Part shown: one piece after another, positions 51,691-64,000 of the stretch | Numbering within the stretch: position 1 is the first letter of the stretch | Layout of the letters: each line of letters begins with the position of its first letter | Assembly: GCA_037975125.1 (NCBI GenBank) | Contig: JAJQOW010000014.1 | Span: 62,001-126,000 of the forward strand | Length of the DNA: 64,000 bases | Reading direction: 5' to 3' | Source: Latrodectus hesperus | Lineage: Eukaryota; Arthropoda; Arachnida; Araneae; Theridiidae | Notes under the pieces: model-generated | The model's input: the letters and a program-made list of their open reading frames with translations, nothing else | The model's database searches: none | What the model was told of the DNA's origin: nothing | Program-made: the position numbers and the translations under genes

Positions 51691-54120
51691 CGAGCTCTCC
51701 AGAATCCAATATTTATTCCAATGACAGTGGACCACATTGCCAGACACATTAAAGTGCCCAACATCATCAGCCTGTGACATCCCTATTTTCATCCATGCGA
51801 CCGCTCACCACCTTAACGAATCGGGAAAATGGCTGTAAATAAAAATATTCAAAGATGTTGTGACATTTTTTAACATGCATTGCCTAATGTTGCCTTAGAG
51901 AAGGAACTTTCACCAGAAATGGGCTGTATTCTCTTATCGTAAAATTCTTCTGAAAATAGCTGATATTGAACCAGAGACCTTTCACTCCGATGAGCACCAT
52001 TATTTTGCAATCGATCCTTCCATACTGTTTTTGAGAACTTTTCCTGAAAAATAAGTTGTTCGGGGTCTTTATTCTCTTAGGATAACAAACGAAGTCCTGC
52101 GTTACAAAAGAAACAGTGAAACATTTCTATTAATATTCAACAAAGTGTTTGAGATCGAAAGCCTTTTAATAAAATAATTTATATGTTTCGATCCTCTTTT
52201 AAACAATATTTAAACAATTTATAACAGTGTTTACACACACTATCACGTGTCTCTCTTAAAAAATTTAAAAAAAAAAAAACTTTAATTTTTTAGTTTTGAC
52301 ACTGATAAAAGTATTTGTACAACTACGAAAAATATTTAAAGAAGTCAAATTTTCTTTTATTCAATAAAAATTATCCTATAATCTATTTTTCTCAATGAAT
52401 TTCATTGAGATATTTTCAAAATAAATGAATGTAATTTTATATATTATAAATTAAATAATATTCAGCAGGAAAGTGCTATAGGACGTTGATTGTGTCATAG
52501 GATTTCATAGAAAGAAATTATTCGGAAAATATTACAAGTATCCGTTTTTGAATTTAACAAGTTCATAGGGTAATACTACGCACAGATATAGGAAAAATTA
52601 TAATTATAAAATTGCGTTATATTGACTTATTCTTCTAACGAAATATATGCTGTGATTAAATAAATTGCTTCTTTTCGAAACTACATAGATATAACTTACT
52701 GTGTGTACATCAGAAAATATTATTATTAAATTAATTACAGATTAAGCGCATATTTCAATATCAATTAGTTATATTAATCAATGAATTGTGTTGTAGTAAT
52801 TTTAGTAATCAGCAATATAACTGTTTCTTCTGTTTTCTTCATATTATAAGTTCTACTGCATGTCTCAGTTCCATATTTTTGCAGCAGAAAATATTCAATT
52901 TTGCTTAGTTTTAGTATATTTATAATTGACTTTATTTTCTTGTTTCTAACAAAAAGCACGATGTTATAATAGATGATTTCTGTAACAGTGTGTAATAACA
53001 CCATGGTTGTTTCTTATACACTTGTCCAAACAAAAAATCAGTAACTTTTTAACACCAATATATGCAGATTAAGTTCATTTTGATTTTGAATGTATCTAAT
53101 AGGTTGCTACATTTCATAATATGTGCTGCCATCTGTTGTATTTTTATTAAGTGTATATCAAGTTTAAAGAGAACGGGAATTTTGGAATCGTTTTTGAAAT
53201 TTGTCAAAAAAATTTGTTTTCGGAATATTATCTTTTATACATCTTTTTCTAGATCTTTTAATTAAATTATGACATTTAAATGTATTATATTCACTTTAAG
53301 TAATGAGCAATTTTTAAAAAATACCAAAAGGAAAAGAGTCAAATCCTGAAAATGTAACTCAAGAATGGAAGATTTGTAAAGGCATTATTGTAATAAATCA
53401 AAACTGGCATTATTGCAAAAAATATAATTTACCTATTAATGAAGATGAATATTTATTTTTAAATATCCAAAGATATCTGAAGCATTGAAATGGATATTTA
53501 AAATAAACATTTAAAAAATATTAGCAAAAAATCGCACTAATTATAACGCATTTTTACTCGTATATTGCTTAAAACAAAATTTTTTCATATTTTAAAAATT
53601 CTTATTTTTTTTAAAAAAATGGTAAAATATGCATTATTCATTCTCTCACTTCTAATGTCAGGCGCGTAATGATTATATCATCTAAGTATTTAAAAATATA
53701 TTTTACGTTTATCCATAAAATTAAGTACGAGAATTAATAATTATTTGCGGAATTTTATCTTTATGGAGAAGAAATCAAGATATTGTGAATATTAAGTGGT
53801 ATATAATACTAAAACAAATGTAGAGACATGTATAAAATTCAAAAAAAGCCACATCTGTAATAAAAACATTGGTATACAACTGAATTTTCCATAACTTTTT
53901 TTAATTATATGAAACGTTAATTGACCAGAAATTTTATCATATTAGCTTTCAATATTTAATTTTTAAATAAATTTTACTCCAATACTTTATAAGACATATT
54001 TAAATCTATGAAATCTAATTCAGGCTCTAATTTATGACTCCGAAAGAAATATGAAAAAAATTCTACATCAAATAAATTCCTAAAACATTTTCTTTTTTCA
54101 AAAGTTCAAAAAGCTTACAA
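51691..54120. other. Mixed then AT-rich DNA
   Basis: About 51.69-51.83 kb is GC-richer with no recognisable product. The rest is AT-rich and featureless. Confidence 0.45.
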
Positions 54121-54194
54121 TGAAATTCTAAAGAGATGTATGCATATATAATAAATTTATTTATTATGTATGCATATATCTCTTTAGAATTCCA
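54121..54194. repeat. 35-bp inverted repeat
   Basis: Arms 54121-54155 and 54160-54194 are complementary with three mismatches. Each contains ATTCTAAAGAGAT and TATGCATA. Confidence 0.9.
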
Positions 54195-54207
54195 TTATAA
54201 ATCACTT

Positions 54208-54222
54208 CACTAACACAAAAAA
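54208..54222. repeat. LINE target-site duplication, left
   Basis: CACTAACACAAAAAA, identical to 54321-54335. Confidence 0.85.
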
Positions 54223-54320
54223 AATTTTTTTTTATCCTACGCCCGTCCTCGGCATCTCTTCCATTAATCGACGAGCAGCCCAATAAAAAGATGAACAAGC
54301 ATAAAAACAAGAGCGAAGTC
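54223..54320 (-). mobile_element. Severely 5'-truncated LINE insertion
   Basis: About 98 bp between two exact 15-bp repeats. On the minus strand it ends in a poly(A) stretch (T run at 54225-54233). Its body shares TACGCCCG, TCGACGAGCAGCCCAATA-like and neighbouring blocks with the 3' end of the LINE at 55496-56690. A short 3' fragment with long target duplications is the classic product of abortive target-primed reverse transcription. Confidence 0.85.
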
Positions 54321-54335
54321 CACTAACACAAAAAA
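54321..54335. repeat. LINE target-site duplication, right
   Basis: CACTAACACAAAAAA. Confidence 0.85.
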
Positions 54336-55495
54336 TTGTTTTATATTCAACATGCATTTCATCCCATTTTTAAAAGTATCTATAAAATTAAAATATTCTT
54401 CTACAAATATTCATCATGTAGAAACAGTGCAAGTTCTTAAGTCAGAGTGTAAATTATTATCAGAATAGAAAAGTAACTGTAATTTAAAGAAAAGAAATAA
54501 AAATTTGAAGTTTTCAGAAAAAGTTTTAAAGCATGACGTAGACTGATTGAGTTGGGTTTCTTTTAGTTATTTCTGAATTTTAAAAAAAATTGCTGCATTG
54601 TTAAGTTTATTAAAGTGGATAATTAAATCACGATTTTATTGTATATGACACAGTGTGAAATCTGCAATGCTGCATACATTTAAAATATTTATAATATACG
54701 ACATAAGATGGCAGCACTGAAAATCATGACAAAAATTCTCTAGGAATTTTATGTAAATAAATCAAAAAATATTAGCTTGCAATATTTAATTTTTAAATAA
54801 ATTTTTAAAGAAATTAATTTGAACACACACACATACTTTTTAATTTTCACAATTCAAGCACCATGCTAACAAACAAACAGAACACAAACAGAACACTTTA
54901 TTCTGGTTTTTCTTCTATTTCATCAAATTGATAATAATAAAACGGACAAAAATTAATTGAAATAAAACATTAAAATTTTCTGTAATAAAGTAAAAGTGTT
55001 TTCGTATTTATCATATGTTACTTCCAACTAATAGTAATTAAATAATAAAAAGATTTTTTCCATTTTTTTAAAAAATTGAATGAAATAAAAAAGTGATTTA
55101 AAGAAGCTATTTCTTTATACAGAGCGTGAATTCTTCAGCAATATATTTGAGAATAATCTTCTTTATCCGGTTACTTTTTTAAAACTACGTGAAAAAATTA
55201 TATTCTTTATTTTTTTAATATATACTATTTTTCAAAAGAAACTAAAAAGTTTGATTTTGAAATAGGAACTTTATACAATACGATAAAAATTATAATTAGA
55301 AGAGTTATTAAAATAGAATCAAGACAAAAATTACTTAAATTTAATTAAAACAATATTATTAACCATTAATAAATGTTTATGTAATAATCGATGTGATTAA
55401 GATGTTTCATAAAATCTAGCATTTTGTACAGTAGACTTAAAGAAATTTTTCTCAGTCTAAGCATTTTTTACTTCTTTTATTATCATTAAAGTTTT
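54336..55495. other. AT-rich DNA
   Basis: Nothing recognised. Confidence 0.5.
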
Positions 55496-56690
55496 TTTAT
55501 CGTACGCCCGACCTTGGTTTATCAACCACTATTCTATGTCGAGCAGCCCAATATACTCTAGAATAAAATGAAAAAATAGTCCTCTTTCGCAGAATTTCTA
55601 ACTGCGACGTCAGTAAGTATGGGGCAAGAGTAGACATGGTCACCAGTCATTTCTTCAAGTCCACACCAGGGGCAAGTTGGAGAGTCAGTTAAACCGAAAC
55701 TGAGGATGTGTGCCTGAAAATAGTCATGCCCTGTCCTAAGAAGGAAATTTCCAACGCCCACAGCTCTATGGAGGTTCCACGGGACAGGCTTAGTCTAGTA
55801 AAGATGCTCAAGTCTTTCCTCTCGTGGAATTGTTATACATATTTTCACGAAAAGGAGCTATATTTGTCTTGACAAGCTTTTTAATAGTATGGTACTCTAA
55901 AGCTGGACAAGTTTGTTGTAACTTCGAGCCAGCCTTGGCCAATTTGTCAGCCAGTCAGCGATGTCAACCCATGACCAACAGTGGCCACGTATCCACTGCA
56001 ACACAATTTGATGTCTCTCCTCTAGAAGTGAACTAATAGCCATCGGACTGCGGAAGACAGATTTGATATTACTTGGTATAACTGATGAGAGAGATTTCAT
56101 GACAGCTTGAGAGTCAATAAAAAATACACTACCTTTACTTATTTCCTGAAGAATCAAATAAACAGCTGCAACTTTTCCATTGTAGCTGTTATAATATTCG
56201 CCAATAGCTTTTTGAGTAAACTCAAGTACCAGCTTTTCTAATGGCATTCATAGCAGAGCCATCTATGTATACATGAAATCAAGTTGGAGAGGGATGATGC
56301 TCATCAATAGTAGCCAGGGCAGCCATCCTTAGTTCAGAATCAGTAGAAACATTTTCACCAATAGGAATTACCAGGTCAAGAAGACAATCGGCTCCATAAA
56401 CAAGATTTTGGAAGTTGGGAGGTCTAAATAAAGGTTCTCTATCAATTTAGAATTTTAAATCTCTCTGACAATTCATTGGTCATACTCAGAAACGTTCTCT
56501 GAGATTTCAATCTAGGATGAGCAGGTGTATAGTTTTTTCCAAAAATCCACATTCCTAAAAAACCTTTCAGAAAGTTTTCGGGCAGCTCTTTGTCACCAAT
56601 CTGTCAAAGGTTCCAACCCAGTTTGAATCTGCATTGCTTCAATAGGGGTAGAAAAGGCCCCTATTGAAGTTAACATTAGTGACTAAAAAG
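55496..56690 (-). mobile_element. Jockey-like LINE fragment: RNase H and C-terminal zinc knuckle
   Basis: Minus-strand pieces in order: DCLLDLVIPIGENVSTDSEL near 56390-56330; DGSAMNAI near 56263-56240, the start of an RNase H domain; then SVFFIDSQAVMKSLSSVIPS and HQIVLQWIRGHC, with DIADWLTN near 55960. After frameshifts comes a C-terminal block, GVGNFLLRTGHDYFQAHILS and CPWCGLEEMTGDHVYSCPIL, the usual CCHC-type ending of jockey/I-type polyproteins. A T run at about 55492-55498 is the poly(A) tail. 5'-truncated and not functional. Confidence 0.88.
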
Positions 56691-59263
56691 TATTAATGAT
56701 TTTAATAGAGAGTAATTAGTAAGTGCTAATTTATAGAACACTTTTATTTAAACAGTCAGTTGATCATAATTTTAAAGATGGTAATCGATTTTAATGTGGA
56801 TCTGATTTCATTAATATTACTAAGACGGCGGATGTAACGATAAGCTACTATAAAACTATAAGACTGTCAGTATAAATTTATGATAAAAATGTTTTGGATG
56901 CATAATCATCGCAAAAATTTCAGATGAGGCATAACAAATAACACGATGTGTATCATCAAAAAAAAACTTGCTGACAACTTGATTTTGTTTGCAAAAAGAG
57001 CAGAATCAAACTATAATAAAATTAACTCGTGACATGAAAAGAATTCCTCAGTGATTTTAATATATTTTTTATGTTTTCGTAATCGAGAATGTATAATTTT
57101 TTACGAGGAAAGAATACAAAAAAGTATGTTTCGTCTATTTTCCGTTCCGTCTTCAACCGTCTATTTTCTGAGTTTGTTAATACAACTCATATGCATTAAA
57201 TACTTTAGTTCACAAAGTATTTAATTCATAAGAGTCAATATCGGAATCAATATTTTTATCGTTTTCTTAAAAGTTTTCTATAATATAAACACACACACAG
57301 CGGCATAAATATTTCTTTAAGTTTTTAAAAAACTCTTTTAAAATATTTTTTCTATGAAAACTTTTTAAAAATTTGCCAGAAAAATTTAATTTCATCACCA
57401 CTTTACTGAATATTTTTACTTCATATAAAAAGGCCCAAAATTGTCTAGATGCTAATAAATTCATGAATAAATATCATGGGCTCAATATTCGTATTAAAGC
57501 CTTAATTTTTGCTAGTATTTAGGCACTTGCTGTTTATTTTGATGAAGCTAATGCTCTGCAATTTATTTATGACTTAATTCTCAAATTCAAACACAAAATT
57601 TGAATTTTAAACTAAATCGATGATTTGTTGTTTTGTTATAAGATCATAAATATAAAATCAGAAATTTAAGATCATATAAATATTAAAATTATAATAAATC
57701 ACTTATAAGCTCTATCAGAATTGTTTTTTACTGTAAAGTTATTTGATGCCCAATTGGAATATCAAAGAATTTTATTGATCATATTTAATAGGTTTTTCGT
57801 AATATCATTTGAGACTTTTCCTTAGTTAATAACAGAAGTAATATTTATTATCTCTTTTTGTTTTTATGAAAAGATTTTAATGTTCAGCTCTGATTTTATA
57901 CTATAATTATTTTTCAAGATTCAAATGAGTTTTATGTATTCCTGATATTAAATAAGGAATATATAAAAAAATTAAAATGATGAACAATTAATTACTCGGT
58001 TATTAAGTTAAATTTCGGTGAAAATAATTACTTTATTCTAATGAAAATGATTGGCATCTTTGAAGCAGAGTTATCTCAAGTTGGTGATAAATTAGGTAAC
58101 TTATACGATACTTTACTCGTAATATAACTTTAAGTTTTTAAAACCAAAATTAGTGTTATAAAGAAATACTAATAGGCATTTAAAAAAATGTGTGTATTCA
58201 AACGTACAAAATAATAACAAGCGCGATCAATGTAAAAAGATTTTATTAGGGGGGGGACTGAGCACAAGTGCGTGTTGTACATTGTTAATTCATTTATTAT
58301 AACATTGTTTTTAATTTAAATTTAAGTAGTTTTTTTCACAAAACAATTACTAAGAAAAGTTGTGGCAAAATAAAGGATAGGGGAATATTCTAAAGGATCC
58401 ATTCCATTGTAATTAAGAATTAATTTTTTACGTAGTTTCAACACCATTAAATTAAAAAATAAAAGATCAAGTATTTATTTCAAAATATTAGTTAAATGCT
58501 TAAAAATATTCTAAACAAAGCAAGCTATTTTATTTTTAGTTTCGTACTTGTTTGAAGAGCAGTTTTTAATTCTCAAACAAAAGTAAATATTTAAAATATG
58601 TTATTCATAAAATTTTACCATTTTTTAAGCAAAATAGAAAGAGTTAAGTTAGAAAAGTTAAATCTAGAAAATGTTAATTTATTGGAAGAAGATTACCAGG
58701 GAAAATGTTTCATGAATCTAGAATTTTTAGATGGCATTGAAATTTAAAAAAGAACAATGGCTAACAGAACTGGTCCTAAGCTTGGCAGATCAAAAAGTAT
58801 AGTATAATGATATTAACTCGAACTAGAGAGAGACTTTTAACTCTAATGGGAAATTTTGCTCTCAATTTAATTCCAATTGGTTAGTTTTGTAACAAAATCG
58901 ATAGTTGTTACATGAGGACTGTGGCATCAACTAATTAAAAATGTCGATATTTCTTATTCTAAGCATCATTCTGACCCTTTTCTGATTGGCAAGGTTTTGG
59001 AGTCAGCTTTGCAGGTAAATATCCTTTTTGAAATCACTGTCATCGTATGATTGTGGACTCACAAAAACATTTGTCTTTGTAAGAGTCTTTCATAAATTTA
59101 ACTGTTGGAGCGGTTTCACCCAAATGAGAAAAAATATTGTGGAACAATGCATTTCATTTTACAACACTGAATTCCACACTTTGATTTCTGTAAAGTAAGC
59201 AAAAATATTTCTTCAATCAAGCACGAAATTTAAAAAATAAAACCAGCTGTTTCATGTTTAGAA
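56691..59263. other. AT-rich DNA
   Basis: No gene or repeat is recognised, apart from a GGGGGGGG run near 58250. Confidence 0.5.
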
Positions 59264-59470
59264 CAGGGGTGGGCAAATTTTTCTGAGCCACGAGCTACTT
59301 TTAATTTTTTAATTACCTCACGATCACCTTCAATGACAATCGGAGGTTAAATAAGAATATTTTTAGGAATGCGAATCATAGAAATTTACATCAATGATTG
59401 CCGCAAGATGTCGTGATGATCTAAAGGTTGATCGCGGCGCTCTTAATGCTTATCCTCAATATCGAGTATT
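59264..59470 (+). mobile_element. Isolated hAT end
   Basis: CAGGGGTGGGCAAATTTTTC at 59264 is a typical left terminus of Charlie-type hAT elements, followed by GAGCCACGAGCTACTTTT. The matching right end (ending CCACCCCTG) is not found, so the copy is truncated. Its other limit is a guess based on composition. Confidence 0.65.
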
Positions 59471-60714
<1,244 letters not shown>

Positions 60715-61190
60715 TTGTTACTAATCCCAGATGGTCCAATTCCAATAATAGATCAACTCCACAAGTTCCATAAACAGCCAGCAAATCCAAAAACATAAGA
60801 TGCTTTGAAAAAACCTCTTTCAAGTCGAAATTCAAGCAGCTCAAGATATGCTCAGACGATGTCTATTCAGCTTTACATTTTGTGAACGGACTAAAAATCT
60901 TTTGACCATGCACATATTTGAGGCCCTTTTGGTGACCTCTGGCGAAGCGTGAAATGCAAGTCTGTTGGCCTCAAGCTCCTTCAAAAAGCAAAGCGCCAAC
61001 AGGGCGTTTTCTAGGACACCAATTATGAGTAGGTGGAACCCTCCAGACATCCAAAAGCATTTTTTACTCTCAGTAAAAACCTCATTAAAGGTGAATGACA
61101 AATCAGGTAGTGAAAGTTCCAAAGAGGCAGCCCTAGCCAGCGAATCATCAATTTCGTTTCCCTTAATGTGACGGGATCCACTGAAAATGA
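60715..61190 (-). mobile_element. LINE fragment: end of an RNase H domain
   Basis: On the minus strand, from 61190 down, the text reads FSGSRHIKGNEIDDSLARAA. This matches the W-P-S-H-x-G-x-x-G-N-E-x-A-D-x-L-A block of LINE RNase H domains. About 90 more open codons (to 60841) and a decayed tail follow. It differs in sequence from the fragment at 55.5-56.7 kb, so it is probably another LINE family. Confidence 0.7.
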
Positions 61191-62080
61191 AAATTAATCA
61201 CAAAATTATTTGAGAATACAGAAGTAGTAACTCTTTCCCTTTATCATGAGTCCAGTTCAGTTATTTACTTATTTTACAGACGAGCGCAGAGCACTTTGTT
61301 ATTTTCTTCTCGTTTAATATTTGAAAGTTATTTTTCATTCTCATCCATTAATATCTTAATCATCTAATATTTGTTACGTATAAATGACATCTGATTTACA
61401 TTCAAAAAAAGAAATTTCAAGCATCAATGGGTTTTGTTGTCGAAGAGCATGGATGTCGATTCATCTTTACTAAAGTCGTCAAGTGAATATTCTTGGCTTT
61501 CTTCTGCTAGAGTGATTTCGTGAATAAAGTCTACTTGTTAAAGACCTAAATTTGATTTTTCTGCGACATCATTTCAAGCATAGTTTGACAAGAGTGCATA
61601 GAATCATATTTCATAAAACGATTTCAAGGCATGATCACTCCATGTAAAAGTATTTGCACTTGAAGCTTTGAATATACTCTGATGCATGGCCTGCAGGATG
61701 GGAGTTAGATTAAGCGGGAGAAATTTCAGGCTAATTGCTTAAGAAAAAAAAAATAAATCCAGTATTTCAACATCAGGAGTGTGTTTGTAGTTCGAAATAT
61801 TAACGATTTTTCCATAAAAATATCGAGATCATAATTTCTCAACAATAAAATATAAATAAGTTGAAAAAATAAACAGAAATGAAAATGCATAAAAAAGAGT
61901 TCTTTCGAAAATCAGAAATAAAATTATGAATGCGTATATGGGAGCACATTAGTGACCAGTTACGAGTTCGTAAAATTATGAGTATATAGGAATTAGAAAT
62001 TCGTAAAGAACGAGCATCCATTGTATATCGAAAACGATGTCTTTTCTTTCTGTGTGCTGCTAAAGCTAAACTATATACTA

Positions 62081-62138
<58 letters not shown>

Positions 62139-63069
62139 ATCACATAAAGGGTTAATCAATCATATTTATGTTTATTTTTTTTTTTACGGAGAAAATTTCG
62201 AATTGGATATTTTTCTCAGAAATTAATTATATGACTTTCAAGCAATTTTATGTTTGTTTCGTTTTTGTTTCACTCCAATTTGAGTTGAAAAAATCATTAT
62301 CGATTCTATGTAAAATTTGTAAATCATAATTTGGATTTTAAAAGATAATTTCGAAAAGTAAATTATTTTGTCATTGTATGTTTTTTCTTATGATATGGAG
62401 TCTCATTGTGATACTCTTATCCAACATGCTTTTCAGTAATTAGTAATCTAATAATGTATTCCTGTTATTTTTTAGAAGTAACGGATATATCCTTATGAGT
62501 TATTTTTCTTAGATTGTGCTGCCATCTAGTAAAGATAGTGAAAAAATATGTAAGGAGTTTCATTTTGTCTATTAATTTAAATTTCATATGCCCCAACGAC
62601 ATTAACTAATTTAAATTAATTTTTTCAAAATAAGATACATGTGAGAAAATCATAGATTTTAAAAATTATGGTAACTTCGAAATGATTAATAGTATTTTCC
62701 ATTGTATTTTTAATTACGTAAAAATTGAGTGACTAGGAGTATTTATTTACCAAATTTTACTATTTAAATTAGATGTAAACGTTCAATATTCCTGAGAAAT
62801 TTCATTTTAAAGAAAATTTGAACTACCTAGATAGTTTCTTTGCAAGAAAACAATATTAAAAAAACATAAACATCTATATTAATATAAATTTTTCATGCTA
62901 TTTAAAATCACTCATTAATTTATTAATTTGTTAATATAATTCATTAATTTGATTAATTTGTTAATTCATTAATTTATATAATAATGTTAATTCAATAATT
63001 GATTAATTTGATTTTTTAAGAATATCTTTCATAGTTTTTATACTAGCCTTTTCTAACATCTGATGTGTC
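61191..63069. other. AT-rich DNA
   Basis: A (TA)n array lies at 62083-62136. Nothing else is recognised. Confidence 0.5.
62083..62136. repeat. (TA)n microsatellite
   Basis: About 54 bp of TA. Confidence 0.95.
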
Positions 63070-63142
63070 AAATATATTTTTAATTTAAAATTTTCATAAC
63101 AGAAGAAGTGTATTATGAAAATTTTAAATTAAAAATATATTT
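63070..63142. repeat. Perfect 30-bp inverted repeat
   Basis: Arms 63070-63099 and 63113-63142 are exact complements (each contains TTTTAATTTAAAATTTTC or its complement) around a 13-base loop, CAGAAGAAGTGTA. Confidence 0.97.
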
Positions 63143-63651
63143 TTTGTTACATTACAAAAAATTATAATTTCTTTGTAATGTAGTTTAATTTGCTTTTAAT
63201 ATTGTATTCATTAACATATCCTTATCATTAAAACTGAATTTGATAGAAATTATGTTAATTTTAATTATTCTAAGCAGTTATATTTAAATCCGTATTCTAC
63301 AGAAATATTAATAACAAATTTTATTTTGCGAATTTTCCTTCTAAAATTAATATATCTTTTCATTGATAATGAGTTAATTTTCACTATTTATTTCAAATTA
63401 ATAAAATAAATCGGTAACAGTGAACTTTCATCTGTTTGAGAATGGACTCATAGTACACATTTAATTTAGTATATCGTAACAATTTCAAAAATATGCTTAT
63501 AAAAATGTCTGTAAAAAACGTAAAAACATTAAAAATGTAAAAAAAACAGTGAAATAAAAAAACCACTTGGACCTTAAATGTTATCAAAAGCTTTATGTAG
63601 ATGGCGTTAATAACATTTGAAACAGTTTGATTATATTCTCCTCCTCACTGA
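63143..63651. other. AT-rich DNA
   Basis: Nothing recognised upstream of the tRNA. Confidence 0.5.
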
Positions 63652-63724
63652 GCCCGGATAGCTCAGTCGGTAGAGCGTTAGGCTTTTAACCTAACGGTCC
63701 AGGGTTCGAGTCCCTGTTCGGGCG
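63652..63724 (+). tRNA. tRNA-Lys (anticodon TTT)
   Basis: Full cloverleaf of 73 nt. Acceptor GCCCGGA pairs (one wobble) with TTCGGGC at 63717-63723, discriminator G. D arm GCTCAGTCGGTAGAGC, anticodon stem TTAGG/CCTAA with loop CTTTTAA and anticodon TTT at 63685-63687, T arm CAGGGTTCGAGTCCCTG. It is very close to the canonical animal tRNA-Lys and has no SINE body. Confidence 0.97.
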
Positions 63725-63733
63725 GAAATTTAC

Positions 63734-63739
63734 TTTTTT
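63734..63739 (+). terminator. Pol III terminator of tRNA-Lys
   Basis: Six consecutive T, ten bases after the tRNA 3' end. Confidence 0.85.
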
Positions 63740-64000
63740 GCTTGTGAATTTCAAAAAAGACAGTAAGTGATATTTACAGAAATCTAAGTGAGGAACTTAT
63801 ACTATAAATAATTTATAATTGTATCAAAAAATTTATAAATGGAAAAAAATAATATTAAAATATTTTACAAATAATTAATTCACTTACTAAAAATTTTTCT
63901 TTTTGTGCCAACTAAAAAAGACAATAGTAAAAGAGTAAATTGTTTTTTACAAGTATATATATATACTTTTTCTATTATAAAAATGAGTATTTAATTTTAA
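63740..64000. other. AT-rich DNA
   Basis: Nothing recognised to the window end. Confidence 0.5.

Noticed and set aside
58248..58258. Run of eight G as a G-quadruplex
   Set aside because: There is a single G tract only, with no further G runs nearby.

Overview
This is nuclear DNA from an animal, probably an arthropod and most likely a chelicerate such as a spider. That assignment is inference. It rests on very AT-rich sequence, sparse genes with introns of 0.1 to 3 kb, a metazoan TATA/Inr promoter, many tRNA-derived SINEs, long (AT)n microsatellites, and hAT, Tc1/mariner and jockey-like LINE relics. Nothing resembles a prokaryotic operon, prophage or CRISPR array.

One convincing protein-coding gene is present, on the + strand at about 25.2-34.8 kb. 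It has a TATA box and initiator about 30 bp apart, a short upstream ORF, and six coding exons whose GT/AG junctions keep one frame. The product is a 527-residue, cysteine-rich, signal-peptide-bearing protein. Its C-terminal half resembles the legumain-type (C13, caspase-like) fold, but the positions where I place the catalytic His and Cys are substituted, so it may be a secreted pseudopeptidase. A possible exon of another gene touches the left edge at 2-188. Two intact tRNA genes are present: tRNA-Glu(CTC) at 42.06 kb and tRNA-Lys(TTT) at 63.65 kb.

The rest is mostly mobile-element debris in AT-rich DNA. At 2-13 kb there are SINEs of four families, including a head-to-tail run of one family at 4.9-5.7 kb, interleaved with (AT)n arrays. 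At 13.3-15.5 kb lies a decayed hAT element with an 8-bp target duplication and a 26-bp tandem repeat across its right end. At 19.5-20.1 kb there is a mariner-like relic. At 36.15-37.07 kb there is an internally deleted mariner with nearly perfect ends.

Further right, 39.55-40.38 kb holds a compact retroposon joining the two ends of a LINE, with an 11-bp target duplication. At 43.6-44.9 kb a transposase relic is split by a SINE. At 51.4-51.7 kb there is a foldback MITE beside a hairpin. LINE 3' fragments lie at 54.2, 55.5-56.7 and 60.7-61.2 kb, and a hAT end lies at 59.26 kb.

The transposons document repeated nested insertion but have no visible functional link to the secreted-protein gene. 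Several GC-richer islands (7.5, 16.9, 27.7, 38.4, 46.6 and 49.1 kb) remain unassigned.
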